NCBI GenBank assembly: GCA_945957555.1
Contig: CAMFLX010000039.1
Span: 1 to 34,294, forward strand
Direction: 5' to 3'
DNA from: an uncultured Cytophagales bacterium
Lineage (GTDB): Bacteria > Bacteroidota > Bacteroidia > Cytophagales > UBA9547
Length of the DNA stretch: 34,294 nucleotides
This document shows positions 1 through 7,674 of the stretch, in pieces. Within the stretch, counting starts at the first letter, position 1. Each line of letters opens with the position of its first letter. A program made the position numbers and the translations under genes. Below the pieces are notes generated by a model. That model worked only from the letters and a program-made list of their open reading frames with translations. It had not been told where the DNA came from and did not search any database.

Positions 1-51
1 AATTTGAGGTAGCATTTTGTCGCAGTAAATTTCTAATGATTATTCTGGGTT
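1..51. repeat. Hairpin (MITE-like) element, copy 1, right end only
   Basis: The first 51 bases match the right end of the 177-bp element seen in full at 5232-5408 and 29445-29621, ending in the inverted-repeat terminus TCTAATGATTATTCTGGGTT. The left part lies outside the window. The end of the element is 8 bases from the stop of the broken gene at 60-373. Confidence 0.9.
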
Positions 52-59
52 TAATGACA

Positions 60-373
60 TCATACCATTCCCCTGAATATTTTAGGGGTATTACGTAGGA
101 TTCTTATTTTTTCTTTTAAGATTTCATTGGTAAGGTTGATGGAGCGCTTAAGTTTATCTCCTACTATTTTGAGGTCGGGATGTTGTGTAGCAATATATTC
201 AACAATATCTAGGGGTATTGGCAGCCATTTACAAATTGGCCGTTAAGGAGTAGAATGTTATCATGAGTAAGGGGATTGTCTTGCTCAATCGTTTTGAACT
301 CCTCACAAATAAGAATGAGCTCCGTAACAATAGAGTTAAGCTCTTTCATGAAGTTGGTTTCGTTAATTTTCAT
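60..373 (-). pseudogene. Small gene broken by a frameshift, unknown function
   Basis: Read on the minus strand, an ATG at 373 opens a 54-codon frame starting MKINETNFMKELNSIVTELI and stopping at 209-211. From about base 220 a different frame continues with equally protein-like sequence (PIPLDIVEYIATQHPDLK, then KLKRSINLTNEILKEKIRIL) and stops at 60-62. Joining them needs a single-base shift near the CCCC run around 212-215. Together they would give about 104 residues, largely helical and charged. I do not recognise the family. The reading is either a recent frameshift mutation or a sequencing indel in the homopolymer; two separate small ORFs is less likely, because the second has no nearby start. 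The 3' end abuts the repeat element at 1-51. Confidence 0.5.
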
Positions 374-474
374 ATTTACATTATTTGGTGTGATGAACAG
401 AATCTAATGGAAAAATTATTTTGAGTTAAGAAATAATTTGGGTATATCTTTGTTTCCTAAAGTATACAGTAATA

Positions 475-1617
475 ATGTTTTCCGTCTTTGATTATGTGTG
501 GAGGCATACATTATGGACCCGTACTTGGGTTTGGGTAACATTTTGGTTGTTTTTTCAATTCATTTGTTATGCTTACTATGGTACCAAAGTATTGGTGGAT
601 ACACAACGCTTTGTGGATGAAGCCGCTGCATGGCGATCTGGAATGATTGAAGGATCTTATCATTTTTGGTACTCAGGCTATATCCTTTTTTTGTGCCTTT
701 TTCCTAATCCCTTAGCTCTAGCAAATTGGGTAGTGTTTTTGCAAATGGTGCTAGCATTAGCAGCATTTATTGCGCTATTAAGTCTGGTTGATTTCAAGAA
801 CAACAATCTTGTTAAATGCTTACTGCTCCTATATCTTATGTATTTGCCCTATCACCAGTGGAACGTCTGTTTACTTACGGAATCTTTGTTTTGCTCAGCA
901 CTTATTTTCTTCTTGTATTTTTGGGTCCATCGCAAACGAAGGTTTCATCGATTGGCATTAGTAGGTAGCTTATTATCGGTTTGTCTACTTAGGCCTAATG
1001 GCTTTTTATTAATTTTGGCTCTGGCTATATATATGATTTGGCAATATAGGTATAATTTATCCAAAGGGGTATGGCTTTTTGGGGCAATAGGGATGCTGGG
1101 GCTCATAATCTTGATAAATAACTATACAGATGTTTTTTATTTATTCATTTCCAACTCATTGGCTACAGGCGATTATATTTGTGGCTATCCTTCTTCTCTT
1201 CAAATCCCTTCAAACATTATACACGACATTAATACCAAGTATAGTGGAACACTCATTAAGCTCATTGTACTTTTTGTGGAGCAACCAGGTACTATTTTGA
1301 CCTTGATGTTTTTAAAAGTAGCTTATCTTTTGGCAGAGGTGCGTCCTTATTACAATGGTTATCACAATCTGTTCTCAGCGATATCAATGGTTTTGTTATA
1401 TACAGCACTCTTTTGGAATCTTCGAAAACTGCAAGAGGCTCAGGTTTTGGCCATGATTTTCATCGTGCTCAACATCCTCATGGTGGCGATAACCTACTGC
1501 GATTGGGATGGACGCTTTTTTGCAGCTTTGTTTCCTTATTTGCTATATATGTCGTGTCCTCAAAAATATGAAACAGCAACGTATTCAAATGTGAAACAAC
1601 CGGTTTTGTGTCATTAG
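475..1617 (+). CDS. Polytopic membrane protein, possibly GT-C-like glycosyltransferase
   Basis: This 380-residue protein is very hydrophobic, with about nine to ten predicted membrane helices (for example residues 19-38, 65-80, 84-105, 113-125, 136-150 and 160-190). An aromatic, charged N-terminal stretch is followed by a first extracytoplasmic loop with DTQRF and DEAAAW. The motif LTESLF in the fourth or fifth helix resembles a signature seen in many Bacteroidota GT-C type (ArnT/PMT-like) membrane glycosyltransferases. That is a resemblance only; I see no proven catalytic residue set. The start is the ATG at 475, soon after a stop-rich AT-rich leader. It appears to be a single gene, with divergent or unrelated neighbours. 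It could equally be an uncharacterised integral membrane protein. Confidence 0.75.
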   Translation: MFSVFDYVWRHTLWTRTWVWVTFWLFFQFICYAYYGTKVLVDTQRFVDEAAAWRSGMIEGSYHFWYSGYILFLCLFPNPLALANWVVFLQMVLALAAFIALLSLVDFKNNNLVKCLLLLYLMYLPYHQWNVCLLTESLFCSALIFFLYFWVHRKRRFHRLALVGSLLSVCLLRPNGFLLILALAIYMIWQYRYNLSKGVWLFGAIGMLGLIILINNYTDVFYLFISNSLATGDYICGYPSSLQIPSNIIHDINTKYSGTLIKLIVLFVEQPGTILTLMFLKVAYLLAEVRPYYNGYHNLFSAISMVLLYTALFWNLRKLQEAQVLAMIFIVLNILMVAITYCDWDGRFFAALFPYLLYMSCPQKYETATYSNVKQPVLCH

Positions 1618-1631
1618 GGCCGTATAGTCAT

Positions 1632-1757
1632 GTGAAAGTAGCAATTCAGAGCCGCAAAATCATCTTTCACTCTGATTCCGGTAAAGTGTTGATGCGTTTA
1701 CTTACCAAGTCTTTGAGGGAATTGAATGACGAAATAGCCAAAAGTTTAGGGGCCTAG
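1632..1757 (+). CDS. Possible small ORF or gene remnant
   Basis: A GTG-start frame encodes 41 residues with a basic, helical character, ending in RELNDEIAKSLGA. The same frame is open further upstream, overlapping the end of the 475-1617 gene, without an ATG. This could be a short peptide, the C-terminal remnant of a lost gene, or chance. Nothing identifies it. It faces the J-domain gene tail to tail, with 28 bases between. Confidence 0.2.
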   Translation: MKVAIQSRKIIFHSDSGKVLMRLLTKSLRELNDEIAKSLGA

Positions 1758-1785
1758 CCCTAAACCAATTCTGTTCTTTTTGCTT

Positions 1786-2241
1786 TTATGCGTTCGTGTC
1801 TTCTGCAACAGCCCTAGTCAACATTCTATAGGTATATGTGCCACAAATGTTCCTTCTGATAAATCTACCTGGAACATCAGAATTTACAAGCTTTGTATAT
1901 ACGTTTGCGGGAACATCAAAATATTCATATTTGCTACCATCAGAAAAATCTATTTCCAATATTCTGGATTTGTATCTGAAATCCAGCATGTGTGCCGTGG
2001 TAACGGTCTTGGTGTAATCCTCAAGATTGGCAGCTATGGTTTCTGGTGCTATGGCCAATAAGAAATTATAAGCCTCGATGAGTGCTTTGCTTTTCTCTTC
2101 TGCTTCAAGTTTTAAGGTCTCATCTTGAAATTTGTCAGGGTGCCACTCTTTCATAAAGTTCCTGTAAACTGCTTTCAATTCCTTTACCTCTATCGTCTTG
2201 TCTACACCCAGCAATTTTCTGTAATCAGCAACTTTCTTCAT
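1786..2241 (-). CDS. J-domain protein with C-terminal KTSC domain
   Basis: The protein has 151 residues. Residues 5-65 form a J domain with the diagnostic HPD at 34-36 between the predicted helices II and III (KAVYRNFMKEWHPDKF), so it should stimulate an Hsp70 ATPase. Residues about 85-145 look like a KTSC domain, a small module named for its resemblance to the C-terminus of lysyl-tRNA synthetase. Its motifs here are SRILEIDFSDGSKYEYFDVP and, further on, GRFIRRNICGTYTYR. The zinc-finger and substrate-binding parts of true DnaJ are absent, so this is a specialised J protein. The ATG at 2241 begins MKKVADYRKLLGV, a natural J-domain start. It appears to be monocistronic. The KTSC assignment rests on recalled motif similarity; the J domain is certain. 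Confidence 0.9.
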   Translation of the reverse strand: MKKVADYRKLLGVDKTIEVKELKAVYRNFMKEWHPDKFQDETLKLEAEEKSKALIEAYNFLLAIAPETIAANLEDYTKTVTTAHMLDFRYKSRILEIDFSDGSKYEYFDVPANVYTKLVNSDVPGRFIRRNICGTYTYRMLTRAVAEDTNA

Positions 2242-2369
2242 AAAAACCTTAATATCAATCTAAAATATTTCGCAAATTACGACCTTCCCGACGCGCTCGC
2301 AAGTTTTGGCTAGAATTTAAATTGTAAAATAGCAAAAGTAAATGCTAGCCAATCCATATTGTTCGAATA

Positions 2370-4535
2370 CTATATACGAAGCTTTCTTACAGCGTTCTGT
2401 TGTTCGTCGGTTAAAAAGCGTTCCAGAATTCCCAGTAAATCTATCTGCCACAAGTCTTCCGGTGTTTCTATTTCAAAGAGGTGCTGGAGCAACCATTCTC
2501 CATTGGTAGCGAGTAGGGTAGCCGTGCTCACATCGGGCCAGCCTGCACGAGGCTGTGTCTTACGCAGGTGTAAGACTTTGTTTTGCCATTCCTTTACTTC
2601 TTCGGTAAAGGGCAAAATGTCTTCCCCCTCTTTTTTGATGGTATCGGAGATCGCCTTCGGCCTATGCCTGTCATCTGGTTTCGGTAAAGGCAAAGATCGA
2701 AGGATGATGCTGCCTATGCGCATTTGTTTGGAGGCACTGAGCTCCCCATCATTTGAGTCCCAAGTAATTACTACCTCCTCTTTGACCAAGGGGGCTAAGT
2801 CTTTGGGGTTCAAGGGAGAGGCCATGAAGATCTTGCCAATACCCTCTCTGCCCAGAACATGGGAGATCGCCAACCAAGGTTCATGGGCCAAGTCGTCTTT
2901 GTGTGAGGCCGAGGCATATTTGCCATTAGCCATCTGAAACTGTGCGTTATTACCCGGCCTGGCAAAAGCGATACGCTCAGGATAGGCGTGTGCCAAGATC
3001 AACCCCGTGTCATAAGACTCTGGTAGCTCATTGTCAGCGTCTATTTGTAATAATCTTCTGTAAGCCGTAGCAATCTTTTCGATTTTGTCCATTTGTTTGC
3101 GCTGTCCATTTTCAGCCCTAAATCTACGCAGCGCTTCTATTCTAACATTGATGTCAATGCCTGCTTCTTTGGCCATGGGGTCTCGCTCTTCAAGGAATGC
3201 TGCAATATCTGTGGCTAAGGCTAGTTTTTTACCCGTTCCTGCCATCAATAACATGTGTGCGATCCTTGGATGGCAAGGCAGTTCATGCATTTTTTTGCCA
3301 TGTTCGGTAATCCTACCATTTTCCAAGGCCTGTAACTGGTGCAAGGTTTCCGTGGCATCAGACAAAGCCTCTTTGGGTGGTGGAGTAAGCCAAGTAAGTT
3401 GGGCCACGTCTATAATGCCCCATTGGGCCATGTCTAAAACTAGATCACACAGATCTGCCTCTAAAATCTCTGGCGTACTATATTCGGGCATTCGTTCCTG
3501 CTCTGCTTGAGTCCACATTCGGTAACAGACACCTGCGCTCAATCTTCCTGCTCTTCCAGCGCGCTGATCGGCAGCATCTTTGGCGATTCTTGTGGTTTCT
3601 AGCCTAGAAAGCCCAGATTTGGGATCAAATTTAGAGCTTCGTCCATAGCCGCTGTCTACTACGATCTTAATGCCTTCAATGGTCAAACTCGTTTGGGCAA
3701 TAGAGGTGGCGAGCACCACTTTGCGTTTTCCATTGCGGTCAGGCATGATCGCGCTATATTGCTTGTTGGGAGGCAATTGCCCATATAGAGGGTGAATGGC
3801 AAACTGCTTGAGGCTGTTTTGCAAGAGTAGCTCACATTTTTTGATTTCCCCTTCCCCAGGTAGGAACACCAGCACATCGCCTTCGTGTTCCTTTACGGCC
3901 TTTTGTACCACATGAGCGGCCAGTTCAGGAAGCATCATTGCGTCGTTGCCCTCTGCGTATTTGATGTCTACGGGATATTGCTTGCCCTTGCTTTCGGCTA
4001 CAGGCGCTTTGAGCAATTCTTTGAGGTGAGGCATGTTTAAGGTGGCAGACATAATCATGATGCGCAGGTCTGGTCGCAAAGAAAGCTGGGCTTCCCTACA
4101 CAAAGCCATGGCCACATCCGCATGAATGCTACGTTCGTGAAACTCATCAAAAATCACCAAGCCTACACCCGACAAGCCATTGTCGCTGTGGATCATGCGT
4201 GTCAATATGCCCTCTGTGACCACCTCTATTTTAGTGTGCTCACTTACGCGTGTTTCAAAACGAATCCTATAGCCGACAGTTTTTCCTACTTCTTCGCCTA
4301 AGAGTGCCGCCATGCGCTGTGCTATGGTCTTGGTTGCCAATCTTCGGGGTTCGAGCATTACAATCTTTTGCCCCTTAAGCCATGGTTCTTGATAGACGGC
4401 TAAAGGTAGCAATGTGCTCTTTCCTGCACCTGGAGGGGCATTTACTATGAGGGTATTGCTCTCTATGAGGTGTTGCCTAACGGTGTGAATGATGTCTGTG
4501 ACGGGAAGATTTATCTGAAAAGGATCAAATGACAT
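2370..4535 (-). CDS. hrpB: ATP-dependent helicase HrpB
   Basis: This is a 721-residue DEAH/DExH-type superfamily 2 helicase. The P-loop is APPGAGKS at residues 33-40, motif Ia lies in MLEPRRLA (60-67), motif II is DEFH at 130-133 followed by ERS, and motif III is SAT at 163-165. The second RecA domain contains QRAGRAGR, where the arginine fingers lie. The region after it, with the HA2-like segment and the C-terminal portion (from about 540, AFARPGNNAQFQMANGKYAS), fits the HrpB-specific C-terminus. Family members are often 800 residues or more, so this one is somewhat short but appears complete. The precise role of HrpB in bacteria is poorly defined, though RNA helicase activity is expected. 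The start at 4535 gives MSFDPFQINLPV. It stands alone, followed by the J-domain gene 128 bases downstream. Confidence 0.93.
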   Translation of the reverse strand: MSFDPFQINLPVTDIIHTVRQHLIESNTLIVNAPPGAGKSTLLPLAVYQEPWLKGQKIVMLEPRRLATKTIAQRMAALLGEEVGKTVGYRIRFETRVSEHTKIEVVTEGILTRMIHSDNGLSGVGLVIFDEFHERSIHADVAMALCREAQLSLRPDLRIMIMSATLNMPHLKELLKAPVAESKGKQYPVDIKYAEGNDAMMLPELAAHVVQKAVKEHEGDVLVFLPGEGEIKKCELLLQNSLKQFAIHPLYGQLPPNKQYSAIMPDRNGKRKVVLATSIAQTSLTIEGIKIVVDSGYGRSSKFDPKSGLSRLETTRIAKDAADQRAGRAGRLSAGVCYRMWTQAEQERMPEYSTPEILEADLCDLVLDMAQWGIIDVAQLTWLTPPPKEALSDATETLHQLQALENGRITEHGKKMHELPCHPRIAHMLLMAGTGKKLALATDIAAFLEERDPMAKEAGIDINVRIEALRRFRAENGQRKQMDKIEKIATAYRRLLQIDADNELPESYDTGLILAHAYPERIAFARPGNNAQFQMANGKYASASHKDDLAHEPWLAISHVLGREGIGKIFMASPLNPKDLAPLVKEEVVITWDSNDGELSASKQMRIGSIILRSLPLPKPDDRHRPKAISDTIKKEGEDILPFTEEVKEWQNKVLHLRKTQPRAGWPDVSTATLLATNGEWLLQHLFEIETPEDLWQIDLLGILERFLTDEQQNAVRKLRI

Positions 4536-4669
4536 GTGATGAAATTAATGAGATGTATGTCTGCTGAGCAGAGTAATCTTCTATTTTAGACTGCAAATTT
4601 AAGAGAATAAAACCTGAATTACCTTAGATCTGTGATTTTAAGCATTGAAGTGTTTTAAAGGTTGGATTA

Positions 4670-4725
4670 AAGAAGAAAGATAAAAGAGTAAAGACACAAG
4701 ACAGAGGAGTTTAGAGTGAAGATGG
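4670..4725. repeat. Purine-rich intergenic tract, copy A
   Basis: An A/G-rich run contains AAAGATAAAAGAGTAAAGAC followed by ACAAGACAGAGGAG. Related tracts lie at 8785-8831 and 18700-18740, all in intergenic DNA just after gene ends. The similarity is loose but the shared words (AGAAAAGATGAA, AAAAGAC, CAAGACA) recur in order. Confidence 0.4.
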
Positions 4726-5076
4726 CAGAGCCTATACATGGAATGTATAAGGTTTTAGGGACTGTGACTAGTTGGGGCCTTTTTCTGGGAAAATGGCTGA
4801 GCTTGCGTTTGAAATGTAGTCAGCCAAAAAATAAATAGTGAGGCTTAGGGGCGGATTTGTGAAATGGATAAATTCAAGAAACATAAAGCTTCTAAAAATG
4901 CTAGTTGTTGTACTCATATACTCAAATCTCTTCAATTATGTGACTCATGTATCATATATCCTGTATTATATGTGTTACCGTTAAATAAATAATGAATTGA
5001 TCTGTTGAAACCTTGAGTGATATGTAACTTGTTGTGATGTTGTGTTTTGTGTTTGTTTTGGAGTGGTTTTTTGTGT

Positions 5077-5106
5077 AAATCTAGGTTGTGGATTAAACCT
5101 AGATTT
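5077..5106. other. Perfect 11-bp inverted repeat
   Basis: AAATCTAGGTT at 5077-5087 and AACCTAGATTT at 5096-5106 form an 11-bp stem with an 8-base loop. There is no T-run immediately after it, so it is not a typical terminator. It sits about 125 bases before the hairpin element at 5232. Confidence 0.5.
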
Positions 5107-5231
5107 AAGTGCACAAGATCTTATATTTGGTTTGATGTTGAACTTCAGAATTTGATCAAATGCGCTTGCAAGAAAAGAGATTGATTGATTTTATTAAAAC
5201 TGACAAACTTCCATTGCTTTTAGGTAAATTA

Positions 5232-5408
5232 AACCCAGAATACGCATTTGGGGTTTTGGCGAGACGGAATGGTACAAAAAAGTCATGAGACACGGAGTTT
5301 TTCTGAGTGAAAAGCTAGTAGTTCTAGCTTGAATGAAGAAAAACGAGTATCGAAATGAATTTGAAGTAGCATTTTGTCGCAGTAAATTTCTAATGCGTAT
5401 TCTGGGTT
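5232..5408. repeat. Hairpin (MITE-like) element, copy 2
   Basis: This full-length 177-bp copy has perfect 17-bp terminal inverted repeats: AACCCAGAATACGCATT at 5232-5248 and its complement AATGCGTATTCTGGGTT at 5392-5408. A second dyad in the centre, AAGCTAG (5312-5318) with CTAGCTT (5324-5330), forms the tip of what would be one long imperfect hairpin. Compared with copies 3 and 4 it differs in both arms at matching positions. It carries no transposase, so if mobile it would be non-autonomous. Its right end cuts into the reading frame of the ORF ending at 5745. Confidence 0.9.
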
Positions 5409-5436
5409 AAACAAACGTGCGGGTTATCCGATTGGA

Positions 5437-5745
5437 GTGGATATCGACTGGAACTCATTTGCTAGATATGATGACGGACAACCATTGGGTAGGTTGGATG
5501 TTGTATTTGATGATTTAGACGCCTTTATGCAAAAAATATGTGCCGATAAGGTAATAAGAGAAGCCCTACGGAAAACACTAACCACAATAAAATTGATCAA
5601 TACTCATGATAAAAACGCCTTAAAAATGGAGTTGAAGGTGCATACGCTGTTTTTGACCGTTCAGTTGGCTGGTAGTTCTTTTTTATCGCAAACGGATATT
5701 CAGATCGCCAGCTATGTAGAAGGCTTGTTGAAATATAGTGATTAG
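5437..5745 (+). CDS. Hypothetical protein, probably truncated at its 5' end by the repeat element
   Basis: From a GTG at 5437 the frame encodes 102 residues (VDIDWNSFARYDDGQPLG and on). The frame stays open upstream through NKRAGYPIG to a stop at 5383, inside the hairpin element, and has no ATG. The sequence right after the element end at 5408 already reads like coding sequence, so the simplest explanation is that the element removed or displaced the original start. A GTG start with GGA just before it remains possible. The protein is acidic, mixed alpha/beta in appearance and unrecognised. It precedes the Hsp90-like gene by 150 bases in the same direction, with a probable promoter between them, so it need not be part of that operon. 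Confidence 0.5.
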   Translation: MDIDWNSFARYDDGQPLGRLDVVFDDLDAFMQKICADKVIREALRKTLTTIKLINTHDKNALKMELKVHTLFLTVQLAGSSFLSQTDIQIASYVEGLLKYSD

Positions 5746-5843
5746 CTGTTTTTTTAAGGTAAAGTGTTCTTAAATTCTGAGTAAGCGTGAAGATCTTGAA
5801 GAAACAGTCAAACTAAAACGAATCCAAATTACTTAGCGTGGGG

Positions 5844-5871
5844 TTTGAAAATCATTATTTTTATATATTTG
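5844..5871 (+). promoter_or_regulatory. Candidate Bacteroidota promoter for the Hsp90-like operon
   Basis: TATATTTG at 5864-5871 matches the -7 consensus TAnnTTTG. TTTG at 5844-5847 could be the -33 element, with a 16-base gap that is slightly short. The ATG of the Hsp90-like gene is 24 bases downstream. Confidence 0.5.
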
Positions 5872-5895
5872 TACAGTATATCTATAGCTTAACAC

Positions 5896-7671
5896 ATGGG
5901 AAACGCCATTTTTCAAGTCAATCTCTCTGGAGTTTTAAAAGTTCTTTCTGATAGCCTTTACAGCAATTGGGAAGTATTCATTAGGGAGCTCTTGCAAAAC
6001 GCCAACGACGCCATCTTGGCAAGAAAACTCAAGGAAGATTTTGAGGCATCTATTCATGTCGATTTTTTTGAAACAGCCCAGTCCAAAGTTCTTATCCTTA
6101 AAGACAACGGCATTGGTCTTACCTCTGAGGAAATGGTGGAGTTCCTCTCAAAGATCGGCTCTAGTTCCAAGAGGGATACCGCAGACCTATTCAATCGGGA
6201 ACAACAGTCTTTCATAGGGCAATTTGGCATTGGCCTTTTGTCTTGTTTTATGGTATCGGATACCATAGAGGTGCTGAGTACTTCTATAGCCAATACTAAA
6301 ACTATGAAATGGATTGGCAAGGCTGATGGGACCTATTCCATGGAAGAATCATCCCACAACGATAGGGTCGGCACTACTGTAAAGCTTGAGATCAAAAGTG
6401 ATATTGCGCTTGATCCGGATAAAATGGTCGCGCTCTTGCATAAATATGGAGATTATCTGCCCGTAAACCTTTCTTATTCCTATAATGCCGGGAAAGAAAG
6501 CTTTTTCAACAAAGAATTCCCATGGCTCAAAAAAGACAGCTTGGGCAATGATGCCTTGCTTTTGGGCAATAAAACTTTCAACGAACGTTTCACGCATTTT
6601 TTCTCAATTCAAGATGAGGACGGCAGTACGCGAGGTATTGCTTACATTCTCCCAAGGGCTACGCATACTGCAACGCAGAGCAAACATGTTTTATACATCA
6701 AGAAGATGTTTATCTCTAGTGACTGCGATGAGATCTTGCCTGCTTGGGCCTTTTTTGTGAAGGCGATCGTAAACTCCGACAATCTGGCCACCACGGCCTC
6801 TAGGGAATCGGTATACCACAATGACACCTTGGAGCGCGTAAAGGCCTCTTTGGGCAAAAGCATCATTCAACATTTGGTACAGTTGAGTAAAAACGATCCC
6901 GATAGCCTAAAGGAAATCATCCTGATCCATGGGCAAGCGCTCAAGGCACTGGCGCTTGAAGATGATGCCTTTTTCGAATTCATTTCAGACTGGTTTATAT
7001 TTCCTACCACAGAAGGTGTATTGTCTTTTGCGGAGATCAAAGCGCTGAGTGATAAGATCCTCTTTGTTTCCGATATCGACGAATACAGGCAGATTGCTCC
7101 AGTGGCTCGAGCCAATAATCAATTGGTGATTAACGCGGGTTACATCTACGATACCCCGATCTTGCAAAAGCTCATGATCGCTGATAAGTTTGACCGACTC
7201 ACACTCATAGACCCTGAATATTTTGGCAATATCCTCAACGATCTGGATGTGGAGCTATATGATGACCTGCGTGCAAGGATAGAAGCCATGCAGGTGGTGC
7301 TCATGGAGTTTGATGTGGAACTGGACGTAAAGGCCTTTGAACCCAAAAACTTGCCTGCTATGTTCTATATGTCACAAGACGACGTACAGAAACGTGATTT
7401 CGAAAACATTCAAAGCGAATCGGATGATCTCTGGGCAGGAGTTTCGGATGCTGTGCTCGATTTTGAAACAGGATTCAGGTCTAAGCTCTTTTTGAATTAC
7501 AGTAATGAGATCGTTCAGAAACTCTTGAATACAGACTCTAGCAAAAAGATTGATCCCTATGTGCAGATGATTTATTTTAATGCACTTATGATGGGGCACT
7601 ACCCGATCTCCAATAAGGAGCTCGCCCGAATGAACGAAAACATACTCTTCTTGATCAACAACAATTTGTAA
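5896..7671 (+). CDS. Hsp90-family (HtpG-like) GHKL ATPase
   Basis: The protein has 591 residues. The ATP-binding domain shows the Hsp90 N-box ELLQNANDAI (31-40, catalytic Glu31, Asn35, Asp38), DNGIG (70-74), a glycine lid segment GQFGIG (108-113) and GTT at 159-161. The middle domain keeps the arginine of the Hsp90 SRE motif (Arg303 in TTASRESVY), although the glutamine that usually follows four residues later is replaced by tyrosine. The C-terminal third (from about 440) is divergent and would hold the dimerisation region. This places it with the divergent bacterial 'HSP90 family protein' group rather than classical HtpG, which is usually about 620 residues and more conserved. It is followed after only 3 bases by the helical-repeat gene, so the two are surely cotranscribed. 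Clients are unknown. Confidence 0.88.
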   Translation: MGNAIFQVNLSGVLKVLSDSLYSNWEVFIRELLQNANDAILARKLKEDFEASIHVDFFETAQSKVLILKDNGIGLTSEEMVEFLSKIGSSSKRDTADLFNREQQSFIGQFGIGLLSCFMVSDTIEVLSTSIANTKTMKWIGKADGTYSMEESSHNDRVGTTVKLEIKSDIALDPDKMVALLHKYGDYLPVNLSYSYNAGKESFFNKEFPWLKKDSLGNDALLLGNKTFNERFTHFFSIQDEDGSTRGIAYILPRATHTATQSKHVLYIKKMFISSDCDEILPAWAFFVKAIVNSDNLATTASRESVYHNDTLERVKASLGKSIIQHLVQLSKNDPDSLKEIILIHGQALKALALEDDAFFEFISDWFIFPTTEGVLSFAEIKALSDKILFVSDIDEYRQIAPVARANNQLVINAGYIYDTPILQKLMIADKFDRLTLIDPEYFGNILNDLDVELYDDLRARIEAMQVVLMEFDVELDVKAFEPKNLPAMFYMSQDDVQKRDFENIQSESDDLWAGVSDAVLDFETGFRSKLFLNYSNEIVQKLLNTDSSKKIDPYVQMIYFNALMMGHYPISNKELARMNENILFLINNNL

Positions 7672-7674
7672 ACA

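Larger units (their letters stand above)
4536..5231. other. Gene-poor spacer
   Basis: These 696 bases carry no convincing coding sequence. A 60-codon minus-strand frame at 4932-5114 has low-complexity composition and is not believed. The spacer contains a purine-rich tract (about 4670-4725), a perfect 11-bp stem at 5077-5106, and many short T/G-rich stretches. Its right edge is the 177-bp hairpin element. Confidence 0.6.

Noticed and set aside
2359..2937. 192-codon plus-strand frame opposite hrpB
   Set aside because: It is antisense to the well-conserved C-terminal part of HrpB; Ser/Cys-rich composition is typical of a shadow frame.
4932..5114. 60-codon minus-strand ORF rich in His, Asn and Leu
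   Set aside because: Low-complexity composition, overlaps a perfect inverted repeat, and no plausible start context.
5896..7671. Classical HtpG
   Set aside because: The motifs place it in the Hsp90 superfamily, but the shorter length, diverged middle-domain SRE region and C-terminus, and the coupled partner gene, argue for a distinct subgroup.
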